A stretch of 64,000 nt of DNA from LSCE01 sp050485425 (GTDB lineage Bacteria; Pseudomonadota; Gammaproteobacteria; Nitrococcales; Aquisalimonadaceae), in NCBI GenBank assembly GCA_050485425.1, contig JBJHBJ010000002.1, positions 1 to 64,000 of the forward strand, in the 5' to 3' direction. Every line of letters starts with the position of its first letter. Position 1 is the first letter of the stretch. Under the pieces are notes generated by a model. It saw only the letters and a program-made list of their open reading frames with translations, did no database searches and was not told the origin of the DNA. Positions 18,108 through 27,245 of the stretch are shown here, piece by piece. The translations under genes were made by a program, and so were the position numbers.

Positions 18108-18629
18108 ATGAGCCTGAGTTGGATCGACCGCCGCAGTCTTCGTGCGGCTAACGCGCTGGGTTTCCTGTTCTGTGCGGGAATGATCGGTGCTGCCTACTAC
18201 ATGGAACTGGTCATGGGGCTGGAACCGTGCCCCCTGTGCATCCTCCAGCGGGTTGCCGTGCTGGCTATGGGCAGCGTTTTCCTGCTGGCTGCAATTCACG
18301 GCCCGCGCGGCGCGGGCCGTTACCTGTATGGGTTCCTGCTGCTGCTTGCGGCCGGCGCCGGTATGGCCATTGCCGGTCGCCATCTGTGGTTGCAGAGTCT
18401 GCCCGCTGATCAGGTGCCCGCCTGCGGGCCCGGTCTGGAATACATGCTGGACGTCTTCCCGTTGATGGAAGCCCTGCGCATGGTGCTGCAGGGTTCCGGC
18501 GAATGTGCCGAGGTGGAACGGGTGTTCGGTGTCACCTTGCCCGGCTGGACACTGGCTGCCTTCGTCGTGGTGGGTTTGTACGGAGTGTGGTACAACATGC
18601 GCCCCAGGGAGCGGGCCATCTGGCTGTAA
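18108..18629 (+). CDS. dsbB: Disulfide bond formation protein DsbB
   Basis: The 173-residue inner-membrane protein has four hydrophobic segments and the two periplasmic cysteine pairs of DsbB: C41-P-L-C44 after the first helix, and C106/C133 in the second loop. DsbB reoxidises DsbA and passes electrons to quinone. I placed the start at ATG 18108, giving the family N-terminus and length; the frame is open upstream without coding character. It stands alone, 46 bp before mrcB. Confidence 0.93.
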   Translation: MSLSWIDRRSLRAANALGFLFCAGMIGAAYYMELVMGLEPCPLCILQRVAVLAMGSVFLLAAIHGPRGAGRYLYGFLLLLAAGAGMAIAGRHLWLQSLPADQVPACGPGLEYMLDVFPLMEALRMVLQGSGECAEVERVFGVTLPGWTLAAFVVVGLYGVWYNMRPRERAIWL

Positions 18630-18675
18630 CTGCGGGCTGCGCTCCACCCGTCCATCCGCACCCGGGAAGGTTAGT

Positions 18676-20997
18676 ATGGCCAAGTCGCGATCCCGTCGAG
18701 GCCGAAGCAAAGGCCGCCCGGCATCCGCCTCCGGCCGCCGCTGGTGGCACTGGATGCTGCTTCTGGGGCTGATCTTCTTTCTCTCCGCGTTTGCCTACGC
18801 CTTCTGGCTGGATAGTACCGTTCGATCCCAGTTCGAAGGCAAGCGCTGGTCCGTTCCCGCCACCGTGTACGCCAGACCGCTGGAACTGCACCAGGGTCAG
18901 CGCCTGACCCGGCGCCAGCTTGAAATGGAGCTGGAAGCACTGGGCTACAACCAGGCGTCGGACACCCGCCAGCCGGGAACCTGGCGACCCAGCGGCAACG
19001 GTGTGGAGCTCTCCACCCGTCCGTTTACACACTGGGATGGCCACGAGCCCGCCCAGCGTCTGCACCTCACCTTTTCCGGCGGCCGGGTCAATACACTGTG
19101 GCACACGGACGGGACGCCGGTGGCGCTGGCCAGACTGGACCCCGCGGTGATCGGGCACATCTACCCCGGTCACCGGGAAGACCGCCTGCTGGTGCGGTTG
19201 GAAGATGTGCCGGCGACGCTAGTCGCCGGGCTGATCGTGGTGGAGGACAGGGCGTTCTTCCAGCATGCCGGCATCTCGCCGGCGGCAATAGCGCGCGCGG
19301 CCACAGCCAACCTGCGCGCCGGGCGCGTGGTGCAGGGCGGCAGTACCATTACCCAGCAGTTGGTGAAGAATTTCTACCTGACCAGCGACCGCACCTACTG
19401 GCGCAAGGCCAACGAAGCCATCATGGCTCTGTTGCTGGAGGCGAGGTATGACAAGGAAGACATCCTCGAGACCTACCTGAACGAGGTCTATCTGGCGCAG
19501 GATGGAGACCGCTCCATCCATGGCTTCGGACTGGCCAGCCAGCATTTCTTCGGCACGGAGCTGCAGCGGCTGTCCCTGGAACAGCAGGCGTTGCTGATTG
19601 CGCTGGTGCGCGGGCCTTCCTTCTACCATCCCCGCCGGCATGAGCAGCGGGCGCTGGCCCGACGCAATCTGGTGCTGGAACTGATGGCGGAACACGGTGT
19701 GATCAGTGCTCAGCAGGCGCGGGAGGCAGGCAACCGCCCATTGGGTGTACGGCCGGCGCGCAGCGGGCCGCGGGAAAGCTATCCCGCCTTCATGGACCTG
19801 GTGCAGCGCCATCTGCTTCGGGATTACCAGCGGGAAGACCTTCAGAGCGAGGGGCTGCGTATTTTCACGACCATGGCTCCCTCGGTGCAGATTGCCACCG
19901 AGCATGCCATCCGGCAGCGACTGGGGGACCAGGCCGACGGGGTCGAGGCGGCGGCCGTGATGGTGGATGTGGATTCCGGAGAGGTTCTGGCGCTGGTGGG
20001 CGGACGCAATCCCCGGTATGCAGGTTTCAATCGTGCGCTGGATGCCCGCCGGCCGGTGGGGTCGCTGATCAAACCGGCCGTTTATCTGGCTGCGCTGAAT
20101 CAGCCCGCACGCTATGGTCTGGGTAGTCTGCTGGAGGACGTGCCGTTGTCGATCACTGACGAGCGTGGCCGCCCGTGGGAACCGCGTAACTTTGATCGCA
20201 AGTTCCGCGGCCGGGTCTCCCTGGTGGATGCACTGGCGTATTCCTACAATATTCCCACCATCCGACTCGGCCAGGAACTGGGACTCAGCACCGTGGGGCG
20301 GACCGTGGAACGGTTGGGGGCGCCGACGCCGCGCACGCTGTACCCATCCTATCTGATCGGTACCGGTGAGCTGTCGCCGCTGGAGGTTGCCCAGCTCTAC
20401 CAGACACTGGCGTCGGGTGGCTACCGGTCGCCGTTGCGGGCGGTGCGTGAGGTGACGGGGCAGGACGGCACGCCGCTGTCCCGCTACTCGCTGGCGGTGG
20501 ACCGGGCGTTCGATCCGGCCAGTGTACAGCTGGTGAATTTGGCACTGGTGGAAGCCACCCGCCGCGGAACGGGGCGGGACGTCTACCGTTATCTGCCTGC
20601 GGGTCTGACCGTGGCAGGCAAGACCGGCACTACCGATGAAACACGTGACAGCTGGTTTGCCGGTTTCGGTGCGGATAGGCTGGGTGTGGTCTGGCTGGGC
20701 CGGGACGACAACGCGCCCACCGGCTTTACCGGCGCCAGCGGCGCCCTGCCTGTATGGGCCACGGCCATGGCCGCGATCGGGCCGGCTCCCTATCCGGAAA
20801 CGCTGTTGCCGGAGCTGGAGTGGGTATGGATTGACAATGCGTCGGGCGCCCGCTCCGCCGAGGACTGCGAAGGCGCCAGGCGGCTCGCCTACCGGGTGGA
20901 GGCGGCGCCGGAGCAACGGACAGCATGCGCGGAGCGTGTGGCGCGCCGCGAGGAGCGTGGCGGACTTGGAGGTTGGATCAGGGGATTGTTGCGATGA
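18676..20997 (+). CDS. mrcB: Bifunctional penicillin-binding protein 1B
   Basis: The 773-residue class A PBP has a basic cytoplasmic tail, one membrane anchor (about 24-45), a UB2H-like region, a GT51 glycosyltransferase (EDRAFFQHAGIS near 190, GGSTITQQLVKNFYL) and a transpeptidase with SLIK (about 463-466), SYN (AYSYNIP) and KTGT (about 649). It polymerises and cross-links peptidoglycan in the periplasm. The UB2H region (VYARPLELHQGQRLT, SGGRVNTLW) marks PBP1B rather than PBP1A; in E. coli this domain binds the lipoprotein LpoB. The next gene overlaps the stop (ATGA) and encodes a TPR lipoprotein, which could be a functional partner. Confidence 0.94.
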   Translation: MAKSRSRRGRSKGRPASASGRRWWHWMLLLGLIFFLSAFAYAFWLDSTVRSQFEGKRWSVPATVYARPLELHQGQRLTRRQLEMELEALGYNQASDTRQPGTWRPSGNGVELSTRPFTHWDGHEPAQRLHLTFSGGRVNTLWHTDGTPVALARLDPAVIGHIYPGHREDRLLVRLEDVPATLVAGLIVVEDRAFFQHAGISPAAIARAATANLRAGRVVQGGSTITQQLVKNFYLTSDRTYWRKANEAIMALLLEARYDKEDILETYLNEVYLAQDGDRSIHGFGLASQHFFGTELQRLSLEQQALLIALVRGPSFYHPRRHEQRALARRNLVLELMAEHGVISAQQAREAGNRPLGVRPARSGPRESYPAFMDLVQRHLLRDYQREDLQSEGLRIFTTMAPSVQIATEHAIRQRLGDQADGVEAAAVMVDVDSGEVLALVGGRNPRYAGFNRALDARRPVGSLIKPAVYLAALNQPARYGLGSLLEDVPLSITDERGRPWEPRNFDRKFRGRVSLVDALAYSYNIPTIRLGQELGLSTVGRTVERLGAPTPRTLYPSYLIGTGELSPLEVAQLYQTLASGGYRSPLRAVREVTGQDGTPLSRYSLAVDRAFDPASVQLVNLALVEATRRGTGRDVYRYLPAGLTVAGKTGTTDETRDSWFAGFGADRLGVVWLGRDDNAPTGFTGASGALPVWATAMAAIGPAPYPETLLPELEWVWIDNASGARSAEDCEGARRLAYRVEAAPEQRTACAERVARREERGGLGGWIRGLLR

Positions 20998-21485
20998 CAG
21001 GCCGAATTCTTCAACGGCTCGGAATGTTCGGGCCACTGGTTCTGTTGCTGGCGGTCGCCGGTTGCGCTGCACCCGGTCCTCAGCCGGGCGAACCCGGCCG
21101 TGCGACTGCGCAGGAGCCGGACAGGGCGGCAGAGCCCGAACTCGCAGCACCGCCTGCCGTGGTGGCGCTGCTGGAGCAGGCCGAGGAAGCATCTGCTGCC
21201 GGGGAACACGACCGCGCCGCCGCCTTGCTGGAGCGGGCCTTGCGCATCGATCCGGGTAACGCAGCCTTGTGGCACAATCTGGCCGTGGTGCGCTATCGCC
21301 AGGGCGAGTACTCCCAGGCGGACAGCATGGCGCAGCGTTCGCTGCAGCACGCATCCGGGCAGGCCGAGTTGCAGAAGCGGAACTGGCAGTTGATCGCGGT
21401 TTCCCGTGACCTGGCCGGAGACAGCGCCGGCGCGGCCCGCGCGCGTGACCGGCTGGCCACGCTGGAAGCGGCCTCCGGCCGATGA
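20994..21485 (+). CDS. TPR-repeat lipoprotein coupled to mrcB
   Basis: The 163-residue protein has a lipoprotein signal (lipobox LAVAGC, Cys22) followed by a Pro/Glu/Ala-rich linker (about 23-55) and tetratricopeptide repeats (about 58-150: AEEASAAGEHDRAAALLERALRIDPGNAALWHNLA and following helices). It overlaps mrcB and the helicase gene by 4 bp at each end, so all three are translationally coupled. Its outer-membrane location, linker and coupling to PBP1B suggest it could activate PBP1B in the manner of LpoB, but there is no LpoB sequence similarity I can see, so this is inference. Confidence 0.85.
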   Translation: MTGRILQRLGMFGPLVLLLAVAGCAAPGPQPGEPGRATAQEPDRAAEPELAAPPAVVALLEQAEEASAAGEHDRAAALLERALRIDPGNAALWHNLAVVRYRQGEYSQADSMAQRSLQHASGQAELQKRNWQLIAVSRDLAGDSAGAARARDRLATLEAASGR

Positions 21486-23401
21486 GTGATGCTGTCCAAT
21501 GGCTGGGCTCGGACGGGCCGTTGTCCGCGCGGATATCCGGCTTCCAGCCGCGCGAGGAGCAACAGCAACTGGCTGACGCCGTCGCCCGCACGCTCGAACA
21601 GGGCGGCGCCCTGATCGCCGAGGCTGGAACCGGCGTCGGCAAGACCTTCGCCTACCTGCTGCCGGCGCTGATGTCGGGCAGGCGGGTGGTGATCTCCACC
21701 GGCACGCGTACCTTGCAGGACCAGCTCTACCACAAGGATCTTCCGCTGGTGCTGGAAGCGCTGGATCTGCCGGTGCGGACGGCCTTGCTGAAGGGGCGCT
21801 CGAACTACCTCTGCCTGTATCGGCTGGACCGCGCCGAATACGACAGTGCCGGCGATGCGCCGGCACTGGCCCGCGAACTGCAGGCCATCCGCCAGTGGGC
21901 GTCGATCACCCGCTCGGGCGATATCGCCGAACTTTCCGAGGTGCCGGCGGACCGCCCCGTCTGGGCGCGCGCCACATCCACGGTCGATAACTGCCTGGGC
22001 CAGGAATGCCCGGTTTACGCGGAATGCCACCTGATGGAAGCCCGGCGGCGGGCGCAGGAGGCTGATCTGGTGGTGGTCAACCACCATCTGCTGATGGCGG
22101 ACATGGCGCTCAAGGAGGCCGGGTTCGGCGAGGTGTTGCCCGCCGCCGAAGCCTACGTCCTCGATGAGGCCCACCAGTTGCCCGATGTGGCCGCGCAGTT
22201 CTTCGGTCTGAGTCTTTCCAGCCGGCAGTTGCTGGATCTGGTCAGGGATGTGCAACTGGACTACCTGCGTGAAGCGGGCGACATGCCGGCGGTGCAGGAA
22301 GGCCTGGACGGTCTGCGGACAGCGACGCTGGATGTCCGCTTGAGCCTCGGGCAGGCGCGGCGCCGCGCGGCCTGGGCCGACGTGGCGGAAGAAGCCGGCG
22401 TGATCGACGCGCTGGACCGCCTGCAGGAATGCCTGAACGGCCTGCGTCGGAATCTGGAGCCGCTGGTGCCCAGGGGCAAGGGTATGGAAACGGCCCACCG
22501 CCGTGTCTCGGAAATGCTGGAACTGCTGGAACGCTTCCGGGCCGGCGAGGACGATACCTACGTCAAGTGGTTCGAGACGCACAGCCAGTCCTTCCTGCTG
22601 CGGCTGACACCGCTGGATGTGGGAAAACAGTTCCAGGGCCAGATGCATCGCCACCCGGGAGCGTGGGTGTTCACCTCGGCGACACTGTCGGTCAATCGCC
22701 AGTTCGATCACTTCCGCAAGCGCATGGGAATAGGCGAGGCCGAGGAGCTGCGCCTGGAAAGCCCCTTCGACTATGCCAACAACGCCTTGTTGTACGTGCC
22801 GCAGGGGCTGCCGGAGCCCAATGCGCCGCACTACGACCAGGCTTACCTGGACGTGGCGCTGGATGTCCTGCGCGCCAGCCGTGGCCGGGCTTTCCTGCTG
22901 TTTACCAGCCATCGTGCGCTACGACAGGCTGCCGACTGGCTGCGGGAACGCTCCGACTACCAGTTGCTGGTGCAGGGCGAGGGCGCCCAGCATGCCCTGT
23001 TGGAGCGGTTCCGCGAGCAGGGCGATGCGGTGCTGCTCGGAACCGCCAGTTTCTGGGAGGGGGTCGATGTGAAGGGGTCGGCGTTGTCGGCCGTGCTCAT
23101 CGACCGCTTGCCGTTCGCCTCACCGGCCGATCCGGTGACCGAGGCTCGAATCGAATTCCTGCGACGTCATGAGGGAAATCCCTTCCGCGACTTCCAGTTG
23201 CCGCATGCGGTAATCAGCCTGCGCCAGGGAGTGGGCCGGCTGATCCGTGATGCGCAGGATACCGGCGTGCTGATGATCGGTGATCCGCGACTGGTCAACC
23301 GTTCCTACGGCAAGCAGTTCCTGAACAGCCTGCCACCGATGGCGCGGACGCGCAGCCTCAGTGTGGTGAAGGCCTTCTTCGAGGCAACCGTCGGGGATTG
23401 A
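21482..23401 (+). CDS. yoaA: DinG/YoaA-family Fe-S DNA helicase
   Basis: The 639-residue superfamily 2 helicase of the XPD type has Walker A AEAGTGVGKT (46-55), motif II DEAH (227-230) and four cysteines C110, C170, C175 and C181 arranged as the 4Fe-4S site of this family. The C-terminal half has GTASFWEGVDVKG and QGVGRLIRD motifs V/VI. Length matches YoaA better than DinG. It acts in DNA repair or replication fork processing; the cluster would come from the SUF system. It overlaps the TPR lipoprotein gene. Confidence 0.9.
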   Translation: MSDAVQWLGSDGPLSARISGFQPREEQQQLADAVARTLEQGGALIAEAGTGVGKTFAYLLPALMSGRRVVISTGTRTLQDQLYHKDLPLVLEALDLPVRTALLKGRSNYLCLYRLDRAEYDSAGDAPALARELQAIRQWASITRSGDIAELSEVPADRPVWARATSTVDNCLGQECPVYAECHLMEARRRAQEADLVVVNHHLLMADMALKEAGFGEVLPAAEAYVLDEAHQLPDVAAQFFGLSLSSRQLLDLVRDVQLDYLREAGDMPAVQEGLDGLRTATLDVRLSLGQARRRAAWADVAEEAGVIDALDRLQECLNGLRRNLEPLVPRGKGMETAHRRVSEMLELLERFRAGEDDTYVKWFETHSQSFLLRLTPLDVGKQFQGQMHRHPGAWVFTSATLSVNRQFDHFRKRMGIGEAEELRLESPFDYANNALLYVPQGLPEPNAPHYDQAYLDVALDVLRASRGRAFLLFTSHRALRQAADWLRERSDYQLLVQGEGAQHALLERFREQGDAVLLGTASFWEGVDVKGSALSAVLIDRLPFASPADPVTEARIEFLRRHEGNPFRDFQLPHAVISLRQGVGRLIRDAQDTGVLMIGDPRLVNRSYGKQFLNSLPPMARTRSLSVVKAFFEATVGD

Positions 23402-23651
23402 GGCCATCTGCGGGATACCGGACAGGCGCCGGCCGCCCGGCGGTGGCCCTATTGGCACCTCGGTCCAGCGGATCCGGTCCGGCAGATGGCGGATACGGTA
23501 GGGCAGGCGGTGCTTCCGGTGGTGACGATACCTTCGGCCTGGAGCGGTGAGCGCTCTCATGCCATGCCAGGGGAATCGGTCATAGCCCTGCTGGTGCGTG
23601 CCCGAGAGTTTCTTAATGAATATAGTAGGCTAGCCCAGATGGGCGGAGGAA

Positions 23652-23685
23652 GGCACCGGCGGCCCGGCAGGGGCCGCCGGTTGCC
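23652..23685 (-). terminator. GC-rich hairpin between the helicase gene and ectD
   Basis: ACCGGCGGCCC pairs with GGGCCGCCGGT over 11 bp, extended by GGC/GCC, within 23652-23685, immediately after the ectD stop. T-rich sequence is modest (TTCCTCC on the minus side), so it probably ends ectD transcription but could be Rho-assisted. The 287-bp gap 23402-23688 otherwise shows nothing supportable. Confidence 0.5.
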
Positions 23686-23688
23686 TGG

Positions 23689-24588
23689 CTAGGTAGGCCG
23701 CAGCGGTGTGAAGTCCTCCCGCTCGGCAAGGAAGGCCGGGCGTGGTTTGCGGGCCGCGTAGGGCCGGCGGGGCGCATTCCGCACGCTGTTGTAAACGAAG
23801 AACACGTTACTGCGCGGGTCCGGTGACATGTTGGCGTTGGAGCCGTGCAGCGTATTGCATTCGAACAGCAGCAGCGATCCGGCCGGCCCCTTCGGGGCCT
23901 GGATACCGCCGCCCTCGCGGATCAGGTGTTCCAGGCTGTCGCGATCGGGCACACCGATTTTCTGCTCTTTCAACGAACTGCGGTAGTTGTCTTCCGGGGT
24001 CTCGCCCACGCAGGGTACGAAATACCGGTGAGAGCCCGGAATCAGCATGAGCGGTCCGTTGAACTCGGTATTCTCGGTAAGAATGATGGAACAACTGACG
24101 GCCCGCATGTAGGGCATTCCGTCTTCGGCGTGCCACGTCTCGAAGTCGGAATGCCAGTCGAAGCCCTTGCCCTGGAAGCCGGGCTTGTAGTTGATGCGGG
24201 ACTGATGGATATAGACGTCGCCGCCCAGCAACTGTTCGGCCATGGGCAGAAGGCGCGGGTGTCGGCAAAGGGCATGGAAGACCGGCGAGCGTTTATGGAC
24301 CTCGAAGATCGAGCGGATTTCCCGGCCCGTCGGTTCGGTGATCACCCCGTCCTGCTCCGTGATGCCCGGTTGTCTGCAGAGCCGGCGCAGTTCCTCCACC
24401 AACGGCGCCACTTCCCCGGCACTGAAGAACGAGGGGAAGTACAGGAAGCCGTTGTCCCTGTAGCTGTCGAGGTGTTCCTGCGTCAGGGGGCCGTCCGTCG
24501 TGCCGTGGACCACCGGGTCCAGGCGCTCCAGCATGGCCGCGGGGCTGGACGTACGGGACGGGTAAAGATCCTTTAACGTATCCACCAT
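23689..24588 (-). CDS. ectD: Ectoine 5-hydroxylase EctD
   Basis: The 299-residue non-haem Fe(II)/2-oxoglutarate dioxygenase converts ectoine to 5-hydroxyectoine. It carries the EctD signature FDWHSDFETWHAEDGMP with iron ligands H146 and D148, and the distal H248 in TLHGSN, the same positions as in characterised EctD. GAGGAG precedes the ATG. It lies 325 bp downstream of ectC, separated by hairpins, so it may have its own promoter or depend on read-through. Its presence indicates adaptation to salt plus heat or desiccation stress. Confidence 0.96.
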   Translation of the reverse strand: MVDTLKDLYPSRTSSPAAMLERLDPVVHGTTDGPLTQEHLDSYRDNGFLYFPSFFSAGEVAPLVEELRRLCRQPGITEQDGVITEPTGREIRSIFEVHKRSPVFHALCRHPRLLPMAEQLLGGDVYIHQSRINYKPGFQGKGFDWHSDFETWHAEDGMPYMRAVSCSIILTENTEFNGPLMLIPGSHRYFVPCVGETPEDNYRSSLKEQKIGVPDRDSLEHLIREGGGIQAPKGPAGSLLLFECNTLHGSNANMSPDPRSNVFFVYNSVRNAPRRPYAARKPRPAFLAEREDFTPLRPT

Positions 24589-24876
24589 GGTGCATTACTC
24601 CTCGCTGTCATCACTGACCGGAGGCGCGCCGTGGGAATAGCTGATGCGTGGCCCGTCGAACCGTGCGGCGCAGGGCCGGGCCTCGAGGCGCGTCTCCGCG
24701 TCACGTCATCTGCAGTTCGTCAAGGAACGTGTGCAATAGCGACTGGATAACGAACACCCGCCTGTGTGGGCTGTTGGACCCCCGTGCGGGGGCCGATGAT
24801 CGCTATCCGGGAAGGGATATGATGATGTGGCGGCATGTTTTCAAGGGGGGATGGACGGGGACGGGGGCTGGAGAAC
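24589..24876 (-). other. Intergenic region between ectC and ectD
   Basis: This stretch holds a short GC hairpin (CCCCCG-TG-CGGGGG, about 24778-24791) and the ectD ribosome site. I found no convincing -10/-35 pair for ectD and no small ORF worth calling. Confidence 0.5.
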
Positions 24877-24904
24877 CCACGCGGAGCCGGCGGGCTCCGC
24901 GTGG
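24877..24904 (-). terminator. Terminator-like hairpin after ectC
   Basis: Arms 24877-24888 (CCACGCGGAGCC) and 24893-24904 pair perfectly over 12 bp around loop GGCG, starting 9 bp past the ectC stop. On the minus strand it is followed by GTTCTCC, a weak T-tract, so it likely reduces rather than abolishes transcription into ectD. Confidence 0.65.
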
Positions 24905-24913
24905 CCGGCGAAA

Positions 24914-25303
24914 TCAGTCTTCCACCAGGGTGTAGGCACCGTCCTCGTCGTGTACCTCGCGCCCGGTGACCGGCGGATTGAAGGCGCAGATCAGGCGCAT
25001 CTCCTCGCTGCCGCCGCGCAGAATGTGGCGATCATGGCTGTCCAGCGCATACAGCACGCCGTCGCTGATCTGATGAACCTCACCGGTGGCGAGATCCTCG
25101 ATGGTGCCGTTTCCCGCGACGCAGTACACGGCTTCCAGATGGTACTTGTACCACAGGCGAAGTTCGGCACCGGGAGGGATGATGGTCTCATGGAAGGAGA
25201 ACCCCATGCCGTCCTTCTTCAGCAGCAGCCGGCGACTGGTCCAGCCCGGACCTTCCACTTCCCGCTCGGTGCCGATAATGTCCTTCACGTTGACGATTTT
25301 CAC
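24914..25303 (-). CDS. ectC: L-ectoine synthase EctC
   Basis: The 129-residue cupin cyclises N-gamma-acetyl-diaminobutyrate to ectoine. Recognisable segments are DIIGTEREVEGPGWTSRRLL, the cupin metal region WYKYHLEAVYCVAGNG and HDRHILRGG, and ICAFNPPVTGREVH. I start at GTG 25303, which has GGAGG 9 bp upstream and gives the family N-terminus VKIVNVKDIIGT; a longer open frame upstream reads into the preceding hairpin region. It is third in ectABC. Confidence 0.96.
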   Translation of the reverse strand: MKIVNVKDIIGTEREVEGPGWTSRRLLLKKDGMGFSFHETIIPPGAELRLWYKYHLEAVYCVAGNGTIEDLATGEVHQISDGVLYALDSHDRHILRGGSEEMRLICAFNPPVTGREVHDEDGAYTLVED

Positions 25304-25344
25304 GTTGTTGTACCTCCAGATGCTGGTCTCGTGCGCTCGCAAGA

Positions 25345-25370
25345 AACCCCGGCCCGGAAAGGCCGGGGTT
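25345..25370 (-). terminator. Intrinsic terminator/attenuator between ectB and ectC
   Basis: AACCCCGGCC (25345-25354) and its complement 25361-25370 form a perfect 10-bp stem with a 6-nt loop. On the minus strand the stem is followed by TTTCTTG, making it a plausible intrinsic terminator inside the ect operon. Partial read-through would lower EctC relative to EctA/EctB. Confidence 0.65.
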
Positions 25371-25402
25371 GCGGTGCGGGAGACGGCGTTTGGGTGCTTC
25401 GC

Positions 25403-26701
25403 CTATTCGCTGGCCGCCTGCTTGCTGATGTTGAGTTCCTGCATGGCAATCACCAGGCTCTTTTCGATGATGTCCAGGCCTTTCTGCAGATCCGCATCAT
25501 CGGTGGTCAGCGGGGGTAGCAGCTTCAGTACCTGGTCGCTGGGGCCTGCGGTCTCGATGATCAGATTGTGGCGGAAGGCCACCTGGGAGATCTTGCCGGC
25601 CAGCTCCTCGTTGGCAAACTCGATGGCCTGCATCATGCCGCGGCCACGCTGTGATCCCTGGGCTTCCGGATACTTCTTGGCCAGGCCTTTCAGGAAATTC
25701 TCCATCATTCCGGCGCGGCGGGCGATGTCCTTTTCCAGCTTGTCGTCCGACCAGAACAGTTCCATGGCCTTGCCGGCCGTGATCATGGCCGGATTGAAGC
25801 CGCGGAACGTGCCGTTATGTTCGCCCGGTTCCCAGATGTCATATTCCGGCTTGACCAGCGCCAGAGACAGCGGGAGGCCGTAACCGCTCAGTGACTTGGA
25901 GACGGTGATGATGTCAGGCGAGATGCCGGCTTCCTCGAAGCTGAAGAACTTGCCGCAACGACCGTTGCCGGTCTGGATGTCGTCGACGATCAGCAGCATG
26001 TCGTACTTGCGGCACAGCCGCTCCAGGCCTTGCAGCCAGTCCCAGTCGGCCACGTTCACACCGCCTTCCGCCTGCACGGTTTCGACGATGGCGGCGGCCG
26101 GCAGGTCCATGCCGGAGCCGGAATCCTCGAGCATGCGCTCGATGTATTCGATGGTGTCGTGCTCGGGGCCGAAGTAGTTGCAGTAGGGCATGGAGTCGCT
26201 GTGGGTCAGTGGCAGGCCGGCGCCCTGGCGCTTGAAAGCATTGCCGGTGACCGAGAGCGAGCCCAGCGTCATGCCGTGAAAGGCGCTGGTGAAGGACATG
26301 ATCTTTTCGCGACCACTGACCTTGCGGGCGATTTTCAGCGCGCTTTCCACAGCGTTGGTGCCGGTGGGGCCGGGGAACTGCACCTTGTAGTTCATGCCCC
26401 GGGGCTCCAGGATCACGCGGTGGAACGTGTCCAGGAACCTGGCGCGGGCAACGCTGGCCATGTCCAGGCTATGCGTGATGTTGTCCTCGCTGATGTATTC
26501 CAGCAGTTCCTTCTTCAGTTCGGGGTGGTTGTGCCCGTAGTTGATGACACTGGCACCGGCGAAGAAGTCCAGATAGGCGTTGCCATCCACGTCGTACATC
26601 CAGCTGCCGCGCGCCTTCTCGAAGACGGTGGGGAAACTGCGAACATAGCTGCGAACCTTGCTTTCGTGCTGTTCGATCGTTTTCATCGGGTCCATGGTCA
26701 T
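25403..26701 (-). CDS. ectB: Diaminobutyrate-2-oxoglutarate aminotransferase EctB
   Basis: The 432-residue class III PLP aminotransferase makes L-2,4-diaminobutyrate from aspartate semialdehyde. It shows FPGPTGTNAVESALKIAR, the PLP-contact VDDIQTGNGRCG and the Schiff-base lysine in SKSLSGYGLP. The ATG at 26701 has GAGAGG upstream at suitable spacing and gives MTMDPMKTIEQHESKVR. It is 13 bp after ectA. Length agrees with EctB (about 420-430). Confidence 0.97.
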   Translation of the reverse strand: MTMDPMKTIEQHESKVRSYVRSFPTVFEKARGSWMYDVDGNAYLDFFAGASVINYGHNHPELKKELLEYISEDNITHSLDMASVARARFLDTFHRVILEPRGMNYKVQFPGPTGTNAVESALKIARKVSGREKIMSFTSAFHGMTLGSLSVTGNAFKRQGAGLPLTHSDSMPYCNYFGPEHDTIEYIERMLEDSGSGMDLPAAAIVETVQAEGGVNVADWDWLQGLERLCRKYDMLLIVDDIQTGNGRCGKFFSFEEAGISPDIITVSKSLSGYGLPLSLALVKPEYDIWEPGEHNGTFRGFNPAMITAGKAMELFWSDDKLEKDIARRAGMMENFLKGLAKKYPEAQGSQRGRGMMQAIEFANEELAGKISQVAFRHNLIIETAGPSDQVLKLLPPLTTDDADLQKGLDIIEKSLVIAMQELNISKQAASE

Positions 26702-26714
26702 GGCTCGATACCTC

Positions 26715-27245
26715 TCAGACTTTCAGTTGATTGGCGCTGGCGGGCGAATACGGGCCGATCAGGTACAGCTCCTCGGCCTCGTGACCGCCTTCGGGAAAAT
26801 GCGATTCCTTGAAGCCTTCCGTTACCCGCATGTCGGTGCCCAGATCGCGGGCAATGGCGGAGAACAGCGCTTTCGAGGCCTCGTTGGACGGTGAGATGGT
26901 GGTTTCCAGCAGGCTGGCGCCCCGGGCGCCGGGGCTTTGCAGAAAGGCGGAGACCAGGCGCTTGCCCAGCCCCTGGCCCCGCATGGAGGCGTCAACACCC
27001 ACCTGCCAGAGGAAAACGGAATCCGGCCGTTCCGGCGGCCGGTAACCGGTGACGAATCCGGTGATTCTACCCGCATGCTCGGCAACCACACAGGTGCGGC
27101 CGAAATCCTTGGCAAGCAGCAGGTACATGTAGGCGGAGTTCAGATCGAGCGCGCCGGAATCCCTGACCACTCTCCAGATACCGGCTCCGTCTTCCAGCCG
27201 TGCGTTGCGAAACGAAATGTCGAGTTGTTCGGTACTGCCTGTCAC
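26715..27245 (-). CDS. ectA: Diaminobutyrate acetyltransferase EctA
   Basis: The 176-residue GNAT acetyltransferase makes N-gamma-acetyl-diaminobutyrate. The acetyl-CoA loop is WQVGVDASMRGQGLGKRL, preceded by SAYMYLLLAKDFGRTCVVAE and followed by ETTISPSNEASKALF, all typical of EctA. I chose GTG 27245, with AGGAAG upstream, over an open extension of 29 codons that has no ribosome site and a composition unlike EctA. It is the first gene of ectABC; no lysC-type aspartokinase or EctR regulator is adjacent. Confidence 0.95.
   Translation of the reverse strand: MTGSTEQLDISFRNARLEDGAGIWRVVRDSGALDLNSAYMYLLLAKDFGRTCVVAEHAGRITGFVTGYRPPERPDSVFLWQVGVDASMRGQGLGKRLVSAFLQSPGARGASLLETTISPSNEASKALFSAIARDLGTDMRVTEGFKESHFPEGGHEAEELYLIGPYSPASANQLKV

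Noticed and set aside
19219..21642. Very long open frame antisense to mrcB, the TPR lipoprotein and the helicase
   Set aside because: Long antisense frames arise in GC-rich genes; the protein is His/Arg/Gln-rich with no domain and the plus-strand genes are certain.
23486..23692. Small ORF between the helicase gene and ectD
   Set aside because: Its end runs through the terminator-like hairpin, there is no ribosome site and no recognisable sequence.
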